NCBI GenBank assembly: GCA_964517465.1
Contig: CAZFEK010000011.1
Coordinates: 22,832 to 86,831, forward strand
Direction of reading: 5' to 3'
DNA: 64,000 bases
DNA from: JACPUX01 sp964517465
Lineage (GTDB): Bacteria > Pseudomonadota > Gammaproteobacteria > Burkholderiales > Casimicrobiaceae
Shown here piece after piece: positions 42,270 to 51,535 of this stretch. Below the pieces are notes generated by a model. It saw only the letters and a program-made list of their open reading frames with translations, searched no databases and was not told where the DNA came from. The translations under genes were made by a program, and so were the position numbers. Within the stretch, counting starts at the first letter, position 1. Each line of letters starts with the position of its first letter.

Positions 42270-42865
42270 CTCTCGTGCTCCAGGCGCCGCCTCAGCCAGA
42301 GCCGGGCGACGCTCCATTCGCGCTTTACCGTTGCCGCAGATAAATCGAGCACGGCCGCAGTTTCTTCGATGCTGAGACCGACGAAGTAGCGCAGTTCCAC
42401 CACTTTGGCCTGGCGCGGATCAAGGGCCTCCAATTCGTCCAGCGCCGCATCCAGCGCGGCGAGGTCGACATCGGGACCGCCCACGCCGAAAGGCGCCGAT
42501 TGCGCCAAAGCTTCGGGCAGCTCGGTGCGCTCGCCGCCATCGCGCTTGGCGGCTTTTCTGGCCACCGCATGATTCACCAGCACCCGGCGCATCATTTGCG
42601 CCGCCGTGCCCATCAGCTGGGCAGGATTGCGCCACTGCGCCTTCTCTTGACCGAGCAGGCGCAACACCGCCTCATGCACGAGGGCGGTCGGTTGCAAAGT
42701 GTGATCCGGCCGTTCGCGATAGAGGTAACTGCGCGCCAGGCGCCGAAGCTCGTCGTAGACCTGCGGCAACAACTTGGCCAAGCTTGCGGAATGATCGCTC
42801 TGGGGCGTGGCAAGAATATCCGCAAGGGTTGCTTCGGAATTTCCTGCGACTCGATTGGATTCCAT
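42266..42865 (-). CDS. ECF sigma factor (kinase-linked group)
   Basis: The product has 199 residues from ATG 42865. The sigma-2 region (about 25-95) has LPQVYDELRRLARSYLYRERPDHTLQPTALVHEAVLRLL, typical of the TIGR02999-type extracytoplasmic sigma factors. The sigma-4 region (about 135-195) has LEALDPRQAKVVELRYFVGLSIEETAAVLDLSAATVKREWSVARLWL. No anti-sigma gene is nearby. It is instead 8 bases downstream of a Ser/Thr kinase, and related ECF groups are activated by phosphorylation, so the kinase is the likely regulator (inference). Confidence 0.92.
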   Translation of the reverse strand: MESNRVAGNSEATLADILATPQSDHSASLAKLLPQVYDELRRLARSYLYRERPDHTLQPTALVHEAVLRLLGQEKAQWRNPAQLMGTAAQMMRRVLVNHAVARKAAKRDGGERTELPEALAQSAPFGVGGPDVDLAALDAALDELEALDPRQAKVVELRYFVGLSIEETAAVLDLSAATVKREWSVARLWLRRRLEHES

Positions 42866-42873
42866 CCCTTGTT

Positions 42874-45702
42874 TCACCTGCCCTGACCTATCGCCTTTTG
42901 CGCTTCGAACCAGGACTTGGCCACCCGGTTCGGGGTTGCCTGATGCTGGCCCGGCAGGGACTGACGACGCGCCAATTCGTCCCACAAATCACGGCTTTGC
43001 CCATAAGCGCTGGCCGCCGCCGCCCACTGCGCGTGGCGCTCGCCTTCCCTGCCCCCGCGGGCCAAGGCTCGGTGCGCATCGCCCAGCAGTTCACTGGCTT
43101 CGGCCAGGCCCAGGATCGCGGCGACGTTCTGTGGATCGGCGGCGCGCTGCGCGGCTTGCGCCTGCATTCCGACTTCGAGCACGGGGATCACCGATTTTGC
43201 CTGACCGGACGCGAGCAAGGCGCGCGCAAGACGCATGCGCGCAATAGCGGCATTGGTGCGCACCCACAAATCGCCTTGTGCGCCCGGGGCGCTCTCCAGC
43301 ATGTCGATACAAGCTTCGAAGCGTGCTATGGCCGCCGCCCATTCCCGGCGTTCGGCATGCACCACGCCGCGCTTGCTGTGCGCCGCGGCCAGCCAAAAGC
43401 GCGCTTCGGAACGCCCCGGTGCTTCCTGCACCAAGGGTGTGAGCAGCGCAATGGCCTTTTCGGCCACTTGGGCCGCTTCTTCGCCTACGCCAAGCTTGGC
43501 CAACACTCCCGCAAGCTTGAGATAGATGAGCCCGAGTTCGCTCGCCGCTTGCGCGTCGCGCCGGTTGGCCTGCTGCAAAGGCTCATGCAAAGCGCGTGCG
43601 CGGCGCATGTGCTCGGCTGCCAAAGGCAGCTCGCCCTCCATCTCGGCGACTGTGCCCAGTTCGATTTCCACCATCGCCACCGCCGCCGCCCGGGCCAGGT
43701 CTTGCGGCCGCGCCGCCCGCAGGCGTTCGCGCAGTGCCAATGCGGCCGAGAAGCGCGCCCGCGCCTCCGGCAAATCGCCGCCGCAGATTTCCAGGGAAGC
43801 CGATTGCAGATGTGATTCGGCAAGTTGCATGGCCAAGTCCTCGTGATCGGGAAGGCGCCGATGCAAAGCTGCCATCTGCCTGCGGGCGATTTCGTGCTGC
43901 TGTTTGGCTCGTGCCAAATCTCCCAGGCTCTGCAAACCTCCGCAGCCGTAGGCCATTCCCAGGCCCGTCCGGGCGCGGGCTTGCACCAGGGTCAGCGTCA
44001 GTTCATCCGCGCCTTCGTTTTCCATGGCGGCGGCCAAAGACAGTGCCTGTTCATAACGGGCGACTGCAGAAAACAGATCGCCACGGAGCACTTCATGATC
44101 GCCGGCTCGGCGCAGAGCGTCGGCGAAACGCAGACGATCGGAGACTCCCGATCCAGCAGCGGCGACAATGCCCTCATGCAAAGCGATCGCCTTCTGATGG
44201 CTCGCGCGCGCCTGCTCAGCCGCCAACCCGCCGTCGGCGATGAGGCGCGACTGGATTTCTGCGATCTTTTCGTAGGCGGCAGCCAAATCCCTCTGCAGAA
44301 CATGGTCGTGGCGCGCGTCTGCGGCCAGCGCGTCGAGATACGCGACGGCATCCGCAGCGAGTCTTGCACGAGCCTCCAAGGAGCCCGGCAAGGCGGCGAT
44401 GGCATCGTGATAATCGAAAATGACTTTGCGAGCCAAATCGTGCACCTGCGAGAAGCGATGTTCCGCGAGCCCCCGCGCCGCCTCGGCTTCCCTTGCCTGC
44501 CAGTGCACGGCGGCGACGCCAGCGACAGCCAGCCCCAGCGCGACAGCGCCGGCCGCAACGGCGTACCGGTGCCGGGCGACGAATTTCTGTGCTCGGTAGC
44601 GCCAATTGCCTCGCCGCGCGTGGACCGGCAAGCCGGCGAGGTAGCGGCGCAAGTCCTCCGCCAGGCGTTCGGCCGAGGCGTAGCGATGCTCCGGCTCTGG
44701 ACGCAGGGCCTGCAACACGATGGGGTCCAAGTCGCCCGCCAATTCTCGGGCCAGCGCCGGGCGGCCGCTGAAACTGGCGCGGGTCGATGGTTTTTGCAAG
44801 CCCTCCCCAGTCAGCACCTGCAGCAGACTCTGCGCGGTGTCAGCTTTGGCGCTATACGGCAGTTCCCCGGTGAGCAGCCGATAAAGCACCACCCCTAAGG
44901 AATAGATGTCGGAGGCCGTGGTGATCATCTCGCCGCGCAGGTGTTCGGGGCTGGCGTATTGCGGTGTGAGCAGGCGCCCGGCTTCCAGGGTCGGCGCACC
45001 CGCAGAGTCGTCGGCGTCGAGCAATTTGGCGATGCCAAAGTCCAAAAGCTTCGGTATGCCGTTCTCGGTGACTAAAATGTTTGCCGGCTTCAGGTCGCGG
45101 TGCACCAAAAGGTGCCCGTGCGCAAACTGCACGGCGTCGCAGACCACGGCGAATAGCTCGATGCGCTGGCGCAGCGGCATCTTTCGATCTTGGCAATAGC
45201 GGTCGAGCGGCACGCCGCGGACATACTCCATGACCAAATACGGGCTGCCGCTTTCGGTTTCGCCGCCGTCCAAAAGCCGCGCGATATTGGGGTGCTCCAG
45301 GCGGGCAAGGATTTGCCGCTCGCGGCGAAAGCGCTGCCGTGCCGGCTCGTGATCCCAGCCATGGCGCAGCAGTTTGATTGCGACTTCTTGGTGGTATTGG
45401 TCGTCGGCACGCACGGCGAGCAGAACCTCGCCCATGCCTCCGGTGGCGATTTCGCCCATGACGCGATAAGACCCCAAGCGTTGCCCCACCCAACGGCGCC
45501 TGGAGAGGCTCGCTATCGGGGGAGTTTCCAGAAACTCGGAGTCTTCCTCGGCATGCGCGAGAAGCGAGGCAACTTCTTTTGCCAGCGTGGCGTCTTCTTC
45601 GGCAAGCGCTACCAAATACGCCGAACGCGCTTGGGCATCGAGTTCCAGTGCCGCCGCAGCGCGTTCCTTGATGAGCTGCCAGCTTGGCCCTCGCGATTCC
45701 AT
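42874..45702 (-). CDS. Ser/Thr protein kinase with membrane segment and TPR-rich C terminus
   Basis: The product has 942 residues. The kinase domain (about 78-350) has GEIATGGMGEVLLA, VAIKLL (Lys), HRDLKPANILV, DFGIAK, and YASPEHL with DIYSLGVVLYRLLTG. A transmembrane helix follows at about 380-400 (YAVAAGAVALGLAVAGVAAVHW). The rest (about 430-920) is helical with TPR-like repeats, presumably outside the cytoplasm and acting as sensor. The kinase signature residues are intact, so it should be active. It sits upstream of the ECF sigma gene in one transcript. Confidence 0.94.
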   Translation of the reverse strand: MESRGPSWQLIKERAAAALELDAQARSAYLVALAEEDATLAKEVASLLAHAEEDSEFLETPPIASLSRRRWVGQRLGSYRVMGEIATGGMGEVLLAVRADDQYHQEVAIKLLRHGWDHEPARQRFRRERQILARLEHPNIARLLDGGETESGSPYLVMEYVRGVPLDRYCQDRKMPLRQRIELFAVVCDAVQFAHGHLLVHRDLKPANILVTENGIPKLLDFGIAKLLDADDSAGAPTLEAGRLLTPQYASPEHLRGEMITTASDIYSLGVVLYRLLTGELPYSAKADTAQSLLQVLTGEGLQKPSTRASFSGRPALARELAGDLDPIVLQALRPEPEHRYASAERLAEDLRRYLAGLPVHARRGNWRYRAQKFVARHRYAVAAGAVALGLAVAGVAAVHWQAREAEAARGLAEHRFSQVHDLARKVIFDYHDAIAALPGSLEARARLAADAVAYLDALAADARHDHVLQRDLAAAYEKIAEIQSRLIADGGLAAEQARASHQKAIALHEGIVAAAGSGVSDRLRFADALRRAGDHEVLRGDLFSAVARYEQALSLAAAMENEGADELTLTLVQARARTGLGMAYGCGGLQSLGDLARAKQQHEIARRQMAALHRRLPDHEDLAMQLAESHLQSASLEICGGDLPEARARFSAALALRERLRAARPQDLARAAAVAMVEIELGTVAEMEGELPLAAEHMRRARALHEPLQQANRRDAQAASELGLIYLKLAGVLAKLGVGEEAAQVAEKAIALLTPLVQEAPGRSEARFWLAAAHSKRGVVHAERREWAAAIARFEACIDMLESAPGAQGDLWVRTNAAIARMRLARALLASGQAKSVIPVLEVGMQAQAAQRAADPQNVAAILGLAEASELLGDAHRALARGGREGERHAQWAAAASAYGQSRDLWDELARRQSLPGQHQATPNRVAKSWFEAQKAIGQGR

Positions 45703-45823
45703 GATGCCGCGATTTTAGCAAACGGCGCCGACGCGTTCCGCCGGTGGCGGACTCTGATGAGCCAGTTTTTGCGCATTTCTTGCGTTAGCCATCGGAGTCC
45801 CTCTTCAAAAAACGGAGTCGTAC

Positions 45824-47032
45824 ATGAAAACCCCACGCAGATCTTTGACTTTGGCCCTGACCGCTTGCGGCCTTCTCGCTTCGCCGGCAATGGCAGCCAC
45901 CACGCCAGTCATCGAATTCTTCAATACCACGCTCAATCATTACTTCATCACCGCCAGTGCGGCCGAAGCCGCGGTGATCGATCAAGGCGGCGCCGGGCCC
46001 GGCTGGGTGCGGACCGGGAAGACCTTTGCCGCGTACCCCAGCGCGGCGGAGGCATCCGCCGGGGCAGTGCCGGTCTGCCGCTTCTATGGCACGCCGGGCA
46101 AAGGCCCCAACTCCCATTTCTATACCGCCCACGTGAGCGAGTGCGAGGGTGTCAAGCAAGACCCCGGCTGGACCTACGAAGGTCTTGCGTTCTACATTCA
46201 GGTTCCCAGCGGTGGCTCCTGCCCCGCGGGCACGCAGGCGGTGTCCCGCAACTACAACCAGCGCTGGCAGCAGAACGATTCCAACCACCGCTACTCCACC
46301 GACCAGGCGATCTATAACCAAATGATCGCCGCCGGCTGGTCGGCCGAAGGCATCGTCTTCTGCGCCGCCGGAGGTGGCGATACTCCGCCTCCGCCCAGCA
46401 ACGCGAGCGATTGTCTGCCCGCCTACACCCAGGGCGATATGCGCCGCTTTCAAGTGAGCGCCACCGGCGTCAGCGCGGCCCCGGCTTCCCCGCTTACCGA
46501 AAGCGTCGGCGCCAGCGTTTCTTTCGACGGACAGGCGACGATTCCAAGCACCTGGAAGGATGATGCCGGCAACAGCGTGCAAACCCTCTATCAGCAGTTC
46601 ACCGGCACGGAGAGGCTGGAGCTTGGGGTCGACAGCTACAACCCCGGCAGCAGCACGCGGGCCTCTTCGATCAAATATGCGCCTTACTTGCATTACCCCT
46701 TGCGCATGACGGCGGGGCAGACGGCGAACTCGAGCTTTGCCACGGTGGATGCGCTGAGCGGCGCCAGCATCGCCAACAATACGCTGGCTTACACCTACAA
46801 CGGGCACGAATCCGTCACCGTACCGGCGGGCACTTTTGCCAATGCCTGCAAGTTCACCAGCATCACCCAAACCAGCGCCTATGGTCTGACCATCACCAAC
46901 CAGGTGACGAGCTGGGTGGATAACCGCGTCGGCTTGGTGAAGTCCCACGCCACCACCACCAACTTCGGCATCACGACCACCGTGACTCATGCGTTGATTT
47001 CCGCCAACGTGGGCGGGGTCGTGGTTCCTTAG
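45824..47032 (+). CDS. Secreted DUF5648-containing protein
   Basis: The product has 402 residues with a signal peptide ending about AMAATT (residue about 26). Residues about 28-185 show the DUF5648 pattern: VIEFFNTTLNHYFITASAAEAAVID, GWVRTGKTFAAYP, VCRFYGTPGKGPNSHFYTAHVSEC, EGLAFYIQ, NHRYSTDQAIYNQMIAAGWSAEGIVFCA. DUF5648 is a secreted lectin-like domain of unknown role. A Pro-rich hinge (about 188-197) leads to a beta-rich C-terminal domain of unknown family. It is followed by a strong hairpin. An isolated transcription unit. Confidence 0.85.
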   Translation: MKTPRRSLTLALTACGLLASPAMAATTPVIEFFNTTLNHYFITASAAEAAVIDQGGAGPGWVRTGKTFAAYPSAAEASAGAVPVCRFYGTPGKGPNSHFYTAHVSECEGVKQDPGWTYEGLAFYIQVPSGGSCPAGTQAVSRNYNQRWQQNDSNHRYSTDQAIYNQMIAAGWSAEGIVFCAAGGGDTPPPPSNASDCLPAYTQGDMRRFQVSATGVSAAPASPLTESVGASVSFDGQATIPSTWKDDAGNSVQTLYQQFTGTERLELGVDSYNPGSSTRASSIKYAPYLHYPLRMTAGQTANSSFATVDALSGASIANNTLAYTYNGHESVTVPAGTFANACKFTSITQTSAYGLTITNQVTSWVDNRVGLVKSHATTTNFGITTTVTHALISANVGGVVVP

Positions 47033-47057
47033 CGGGAGGCTGAGCCGCAAGGTGCCG

Positions 47058-47085
47058 AGCTCCCTCGCACCGCCGCGAGGGAGCT
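47058..47085. terminator. Bidirectional terminator-like hairpin
   Basis: AGCTCCCTCGC (47058-47068) and GCGAGGGAGCT (47075-47085) form an 11-bp perfect stem with a 6-base loop between converging genes. There is no T run, so termination may rely on structure alone. Confidence 0.6.
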
Positions 47086-47159
47086 GCGAACAAGAGGAGC
47101 AGCCCCCAAGTTATCCGCCGCATGGAGCCAGGGGGCCAGCTCTGCTGCCCATCCTCGGA

Positions 47160-47936
47160 CTACGCGTTGCTAGGCAGGCTCGTCGCCAGGACCTCGGCGC
47201 GAATCTCCTCGGTCAGCCTCGCTTTCAGCGCGGCGAACTCGGGGGAGGTCTTGATCGAATAGTGGCGGGGGTGAGGCAGGGGCACGGCCACTTCGCATTT
47301 GACGCGCCCCGGCCGCGCGCTCATCACCACGACGCGGTTGGCCATGAAAATGGCCTCATCGATGTCGTGGGTGACGAAAAGTACGGTGGTGTGCTCGGCT
47401 TCCCAAATGCCCAGCAGCAGTTCTTGCATCAACTCGCGAGTTTGATGGTCCAGGGCGCCAAAGGGTTCGTCCATGAGCAGAATGCGCGGTGCGTTGGCGA
47501 GCGCCCGCGCCAGGGCAGTGCGCTGCTGCATGCCGCCGGAAAGCTGTTTGGGATAACTCGACTCGAAACCCTTGAGGCCCACCTGGGCGATGAAGGGCTC
47601 GGCGATGGCTTGGCATTGGGTCAAGGGCAGGCCCTTTTCGCGCAGCCCGAAGCACACGTTTTCGAGCACGGTGAGCCAGGGAAAAAGCGTGTAGCTTTGA
47701 AACACCATGCCCCGATCGGCGCCGGGCCCGGTCACCGCGCGGCCCTCGAGTGCGATCTGACCGCTGCTGGGCGCGTCGAGTCCAGCCACCAGACGCAACA
47801 AGGTGCTTTTGCCGCAGCCCGAAGGCCCCAGGATGGCGATGAAGTCGTTTTCGTCGACCGCGAGATCGGTGGCTTCCAGCGCCCTCACCCCGCCCGGAAA
47901 AACTTTGCTCACGCCGCGGACGCTCAGGATACTCAT
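47160..47936 (-). CDS. ABC transporter ATP-binding protein (NrtD/SsuB/TauB type)
   Basis: The product has 258 residues from ATG 47936. Walker A is GPSGCGKST, Q-loop FQSYTLFPW, signature LSGGMQQRTALARAL, Walker B ILLMDEPFGALD, H-loop VTHDIDEA. This subgroup powers import of nitrate, sulfonates, taurine, thiamine precursors or aromatic compounds. The start overlaps the permease stop by 4 bases. It ends the hutU-linked operon. Confidence 0.94.
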   Translation of the reverse strand: MSILSVRGVSKVFPGGVRALEATDLAVDENDFIAILGPSGCGKSTLLRLVAGLDAPSSGQIALEGRAVTGPGADRGMVFQSYTLFPWLTVLENVCFGLREKGLPLTQCQAIAEPFIAQVGLKGFESSYPKQLSGGMQQRTALARALANAPRILLMDEPFGALDHQTRELMQELLLGIWEAEHTTVLFVTHDIDEAIFMANRVVVMSARPGRVKCEVAVPLPHPRHYSIKTSPEFAALKARLTEEIRAEVLATSLPSNA

Positions 47937-48712
47937 CGCGCCAGTTGCGCCCAAGGAAAGAGGCATCGGTTGAGGGCCTTGAAAGCCAGGTCGGTGACGA
48001 GCCCGATGAGGCCGATGACGATGATGCCGAAAATGATCTGATCGGTGGCCAGCAGCGCCTGGCTATCGGTGATCATGTGGCCGATGCCGCTCGACGCTCC
48101 GATCAGTTCCGCCACGATGACATAAGTCCAGGCCCAGCCCAGCACCATGCGCAGCGTTTCGGCAATGTCGGGCGCGGCGTTGGGCAAGAGCACCCGCGCG
48201 ACGATGCCTCGATCGCTCGCGCCCAGCGTATAGGCCGCTTCGACCAAATCGCGCCGGGTATTGCCGACGATCACCGCAATCATCAGCACGAGCTGAAAAA
48301 AACTGCCGATGAAAATGACCGCCAATTTTTGCGCCTCGCCGATGCCGGCCCACAAAATGAGCAAGGGAATGAAAGCCGAGGCCGGAAGGTAGCGCGCAAA
48401 GCTCACGAAAGGTTCGAACAGCGCCTCGATCGGTTTGTACGCCCCCATGGCCACACCCATCGGCAAGGCGACGAGGGCGGCAATCAGGAACCCGCCCATA
48501 ACCCGCCAAACGGTCATGCCGATATCGACCAGAAACCCTTGCTGGGCCAATAAGTCATAGCCCGAACGGAGCATAGTCAGCGGGTCGGCCAGAAACGTCT
48601 TGGAGACGAAGCCGCCCAGGGTAACCAGCGCCCATAGCGCCGTAAAGGCCACAAAAAAAGCCAGCCCGAGCGCAAACCGCGTCCGGGCGCTGACCGCGGT
48701 CAGCGGCCGCAT
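47933..48712 (-). CDS. ABC transporter permease (SsuC/TauC type)
   Basis: The product has 259 residues from the ATG at 48712, which overlaps the stop of the binding-protein gene (TGATG). Six hydrophobic segments are visible. The permease signature EALFEPFVSFARYLPASAFIPLLILWAGIGEAQK and the loop RVLLPNAAPDIAETLRMVLGWAWTYVIVAELIGASSGIGHMI mark the BPD_transp_1 domain that contacts the ATPase. It is in operon with the ATPase and the periplasmic protein. Confidence 0.94.
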   Translation of the reverse strand: MRPLTAVSARTRFALGLAFFVAFTALWALVTLGGFVSKTFLADPLTMLRSGYDLLAQQGFLVDIGMTVWRVMGGFLIAALVALPMGVAMGAYKPIEALFEPFVSFARYLPASAFIPLLILWAGIGEAQKLAVIFIGSFFQLVLMIAVIVGNTRRDLVEAAYTLGASDRGIVARVLLPNAAPDIAETLRMVLGWAWTYVIVAELIGASSGIGHMITDSQALLATDQIIFGIIVIGLIGLVTDLAFKALNRCLFPWAQLAR

Positions 48713-49656
48713 CACTGCAAGAAGCGCGTGTCGGCGAGTTTGGTGAGATCGGGGACAGTTTTGATGATGCCCGCTTCGAGCAAGATCTGCGCGGCTTCCT
48801 TGCTGAACTGCCCGTGTTCACCGGCGAAGAATTTCCGGTTCGAGTCGCGATCCTGCCAGCGCAGGTATTTTTGGCTGGCTTCGAACTGCTCGGCGGTTTG
48901 TTTCACGTCCGCACCCATGATGCCGAAGCTCTTTTGCGGCTCCTTCTTGATCATGTCCACGGCTTCGAAATAGCTCTCGGTCAGGGCCTTGGCCGCCTTG
49001 GGGTTTTCGGCGAGGAACTTGGGCGTGCAGCCGAAAGTATCCATGATCATCGGATAATCCAGCGTGGTCGCGATGATTTTTCCCGCTTCGGGTTTGGCGC
49101 GCACCGCGGAGAGATAGGGCTCGTAAGTCATGGCGGCATCGAGATTGGCGGTGCCGGCCAGAATGGCGTTGGCCGCGGCCTGGGGCTCGAGGTTGACCAC
49201 CGAAACGTCCTTCACCGTGAGGCCGTTCTTCTTCAGCATCCAGGCGAGGGTGAAGTAGGGCGCAGTGCCCGGAGCACTCGCCGCCACCGTTTTGCCTTTG
49301 AGATCGGCAATTTTCCCGATATGGCTTTTCACCACCATGCCGTCGGCGCCGAAGCTCTTGTCGAGCTGGAAGATTTGCGTCGTTGCCACGCCGTTGGCAT
49401 TCCACACGATCCAGGTTTCAACGGTGGTGGCGGCACATTGGATGTCGCCCGAGGCGACGGCGAGGTGACGATCTTTTTGCGGAATCTTCTTGATCGTCAC
49501 ATCGAGGCCGTTTTTCTCGAATATGCCCGCCTCCTTGGCCAGAGTGAGCGGCGCAAAACCGGTCCATCCAGAAATGCCGATCGCAACTTTTGTTTCTTGC
49601 GCCGCCGCGGTGGCAGCAAACAGGCCGGCCAGCAAGGCCGTGAAGGTCTTCCCCAT
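48712..49656 (-). CDS. ABC transporter periplasmic substrate-binding protein (NMT1/SsuA type)
   Basis: The product has 314 residues with a signal peptide ending about AATAAAQ. The NMT1/THI5-like fold is recognised by VAIGISGWTGFAPLTLAKEAGIFEKNGLDVTIK, GDIQCAATTVETWIVWNANG, LKGKTVAASAPGTAPYFTLAWMLKKNGL, and the Glu/Asp-lined ligand cleft. The specificity cannot be read. It starts 50 bases after hutU, so a histidine- or urocanate-related substrate is possible (inference). Related proteins elsewhere bind pyrimidine or aromatic compounds. Confidence 0.92.
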   Translation of the reverse strand: MGKTFTALLAGLFAATAAAQETKVAIGISGWTGFAPLTLAKEAGIFEKNGLDVTIKKIPQKDRHLAVASGDIQCAATTVETWIVWNANGVATTQIFQLDKSFGADGMVVKSHIGKIADLKGKTVAASAPGTAPYFTLAWMLKKNGLTVKDVSVVNLEPQAAANAILAGTANLDAAMTYEPYLSAVRAKPEAGKIIATTLDYPMIMDTFGCTPKFLAENPKAAKALTESYFEAVDMIKKEPQKSFGIMGADVKQTAEQFEASQKYLRWQDRDSNRKFFAGEHGQFSKEAAQILLEAGIIKTVPDLTKLADTRFLQ

Positions 49657-49706
49657 GGCTTCCTCCTAGTTTCGTTTCAGCGCGTGCGACGCGCTGTGCC
49701 GCGACA

Positions 49707-51410
49707 TCATAGCACCATGGGAAGCTTCAGCCCTTGTTTCCGCCCGCACTCGCGGGCGGCTTCGTAGCCCGCATCGGCGTGGCGCATCACCCCGGTGGCC
49801 GGGTCGTTGAAGAGCACACGCGCGAGCTTCTCGTCGGCTTCGGCGCTGCCGTCGCAGACGATCACCACGCCAGCGTGCTGGGAATAGCCCATGCCCACGC
49901 CGCCGCCATGATGCAGGCTCACCCAGGTGGCGCCGCTGGCTGTGTTCAGCAGCGCATTGAGCAGCGGCCAATCGCTTACCGCGTCGCTGCCGTCTTTCAT
50001 CGCTTCGGTTTCGCGATTGGGAGAGGCCACCGAACCGCTATCCAAATGATCGCGGCCAATGACGATCGGTGCTTTGAGTTCGCCGCTCTTCACCATGGCG
50101 TTGAAAGCGAGGCCCGCCCGATGCCGTTCGCCCAAACCCAGCCAGCAAATGCGCGCCGGCAATCCTTGGAAGGCGATGCGCTTTTCGGCAAGGTCCAGCC
50201 AGCGATGCAGGTGCGCGTCTTGAGGAAACAGCTCTTTGAGCTTGGCATCGGTCCTGCGAATGTCCTCGGGATCACCTGACAAAGCCACCCAGCGGAAAGG
50301 CCCGGCACCGCGGCAGAATAGCGGGCGCACGTAGGCCGGCACGAAGCCTGGGAAAGAGAAGGCATCGGCAACCCCGAAGTCTTTGGCTACTTGCCTCAGG
50401 TTATTGCCATAGTCCACCACCGGCACGCCCAGGGCATGGAAGGCCAGCATGGCTCGCACATGCGCGGCGCAGGATACGCCCGCCGCCTGCCGGAGCGCGG
50501 CATGCTGCACCGGGTTTTCCCGCGCCGCGCGCCACTGATCGAGCGTCCAGCCGGCCGGCAAATAGCCGTTGATGAGGTCATGGGCCGAGGTTTGATCGGT
50601 GACTAGGTCGGGTCGCATGCCCCCTTCCTGGGCGCGACGCGCCAGTTCGGGCAGCAGTTCCGCGGCATTGCCGCGCAGGCCTATGGACACCGCTTCTTTG
50701 CGCGCCGTGTGTTGGCCTATCAGGCTCAGCGCGTGGTCGAGATCGGCGGCCTGGCAATCGAGATAGCCGGTGCGCAGACGAAAATCGAGGCGCGACTGCT
50801 GACATTCGATGGTAAGCGAGCAGGCGCCGGCAAAGCTCGCTGCCAGCGGCTGCGCGCCGCCCATACCGCCCAGGCCGGCGGTGAGAATCCAGCGCCCGGA
50901 GAGGTCGCCGCCGAAATGCTGGCGACCCGCTTCGACGAAAGTCTCATAAGTGCCTTGCACGATGCCCTGGCTGCCGATGTAGATCCAGCTTCCGGCAGTC
51001 ATCTGACCAAACATCATCAAACCAGCACGGTCGAGTTCATGAAAGTGTTCCCATGTGGCCCAGCGCGGCACCAAGTTGGAATTGGCAAGCAAAACCCGCG
51101 GCGCGCCGGGGTGGGTGCGAAAAACACCCACCGGCTTGCCGGATTGGATGAGCAGGGTTTCGTCGGGCTGGAGCTTTTTCAGGCTTTCGAGAATGGCGTC
51201 GAAACACGCCCAGTTGCGCGCCGCTTTGCCGATGCCGCCGTACACCACCAGGGCGTCCGGGTTCTCGGCCACTTCGGGATCGAGGTTGTTCTGAATCATG
51301 CGATAAGCGGCTTCGATTTGCCAATTGGCGCAGTTCAGCGTGCTGCCGCGCGGCGCGCGCACCGGACGCGGCAGATGTTCCAGATAGCGGGCGGGGGAAA
51401 GATCGGACAT
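49707..51410 (-). CDS. hutU: Urocanate hydratase
   Basis: The product has 567 residues from ATG 51410, which follows GGAGCC. It converts urocanate to imidazolonepropionate with tightly bound NAD+. Family motifs: PRGSTLNCANWQIEAAYRMIQNNLDPEVAE, VVYGGIGKAARNW, QSGKPVGVFRTH, NSNLVPRWATWEHFHELDR, YIGSQGIVQGTYETF, TAGLGGMGGAQPLA, the Cys-containing CWLGLGERHRAGLAFN, HHGGGVGMGYSQHAG. hutH, hutI and hutG are not in this window. The upstream in-frame start at 51473 runs through the operator region and is not used. It is controlled by hutC, which is divergent. Confidence 0.96.
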   Translation of the reverse strand: MSDLSPARYLEHLPRPVRAPRGSTLNCANWQIEAAYRMIQNNLDPEVAENPDALVVYGGIGKAARNWACFDAILESLKKLQPDETLLIQSGKPVGVFRTHPGAPRVLLANSNLVPRWATWEHFHELDRAGLMMFGQMTAGSWIYIGSQGIVQGTYETFVEAGRQHFGGDLSGRWILTAGLGGMGGAQPLAASFAGACSLTIECQQSRLDFRLRTGYLDCQAADLDHALSLIGQHTARKEAVSIGLRGNAAELLPELARRAQEGGMRPDLVTDQTSAHDLINGYLPAGWTLDQWRAARENPVQHAALRQAAGVSCAAHVRAMLAFHALGVPVVDYGNNLRQVAKDFGVADAFSFPGFVPAYVRPLFCRGAGPFRWVALSGDPEDIRRTDAKLKELFPQDAHLHRWLDLAEKRIAFQGLPARICWLGLGERHRAGLAFNAMVKSGELKAPIVIGRDHLDSGSVASPNRETEAMKDGSDAVSDWPLLNALLNTASGATWVSLHHGGGVGMGYSQHAGVVIVCDGSAEADEKLARVLFNDPATGVMRHADAGYEAARECGRKQGLKLPMVL

Positions 51411-51461
51411 GGAAGGCTCCTCGGAGAAAGACATTCGGCGACTCGGGGCAGCCAAGGCCGC

Positions 51462-51475
51462 TTGTCTATACAACT
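51462..51475. promoter_or_regulatory. HutC operator 1
   Basis: TTGTCTATACAACT resembles the TTGTATATACAA-type palindrome bound by HutC. It is 51 bases upstream of the hutU start. Confidence 0.75.
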
Positions 51476-51493
51476 CGTGAGCGGCCAGTTTAG

Positions 51494-51507
51494 TTGTCTA
51501 TACAACT
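51494..51507. promoter_or_regulatory. HutC operator 2
   Basis: This is a second identical TTGTCTATACAACT, 32 bases (about three helical turns) from the first and 28 bases before the hutC start. The pair serves both divergent genes. Confidence 0.75.
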
Positions 51508-51535
51508 TAAGTCAACGGGCGTATCCTTGCCCGTC

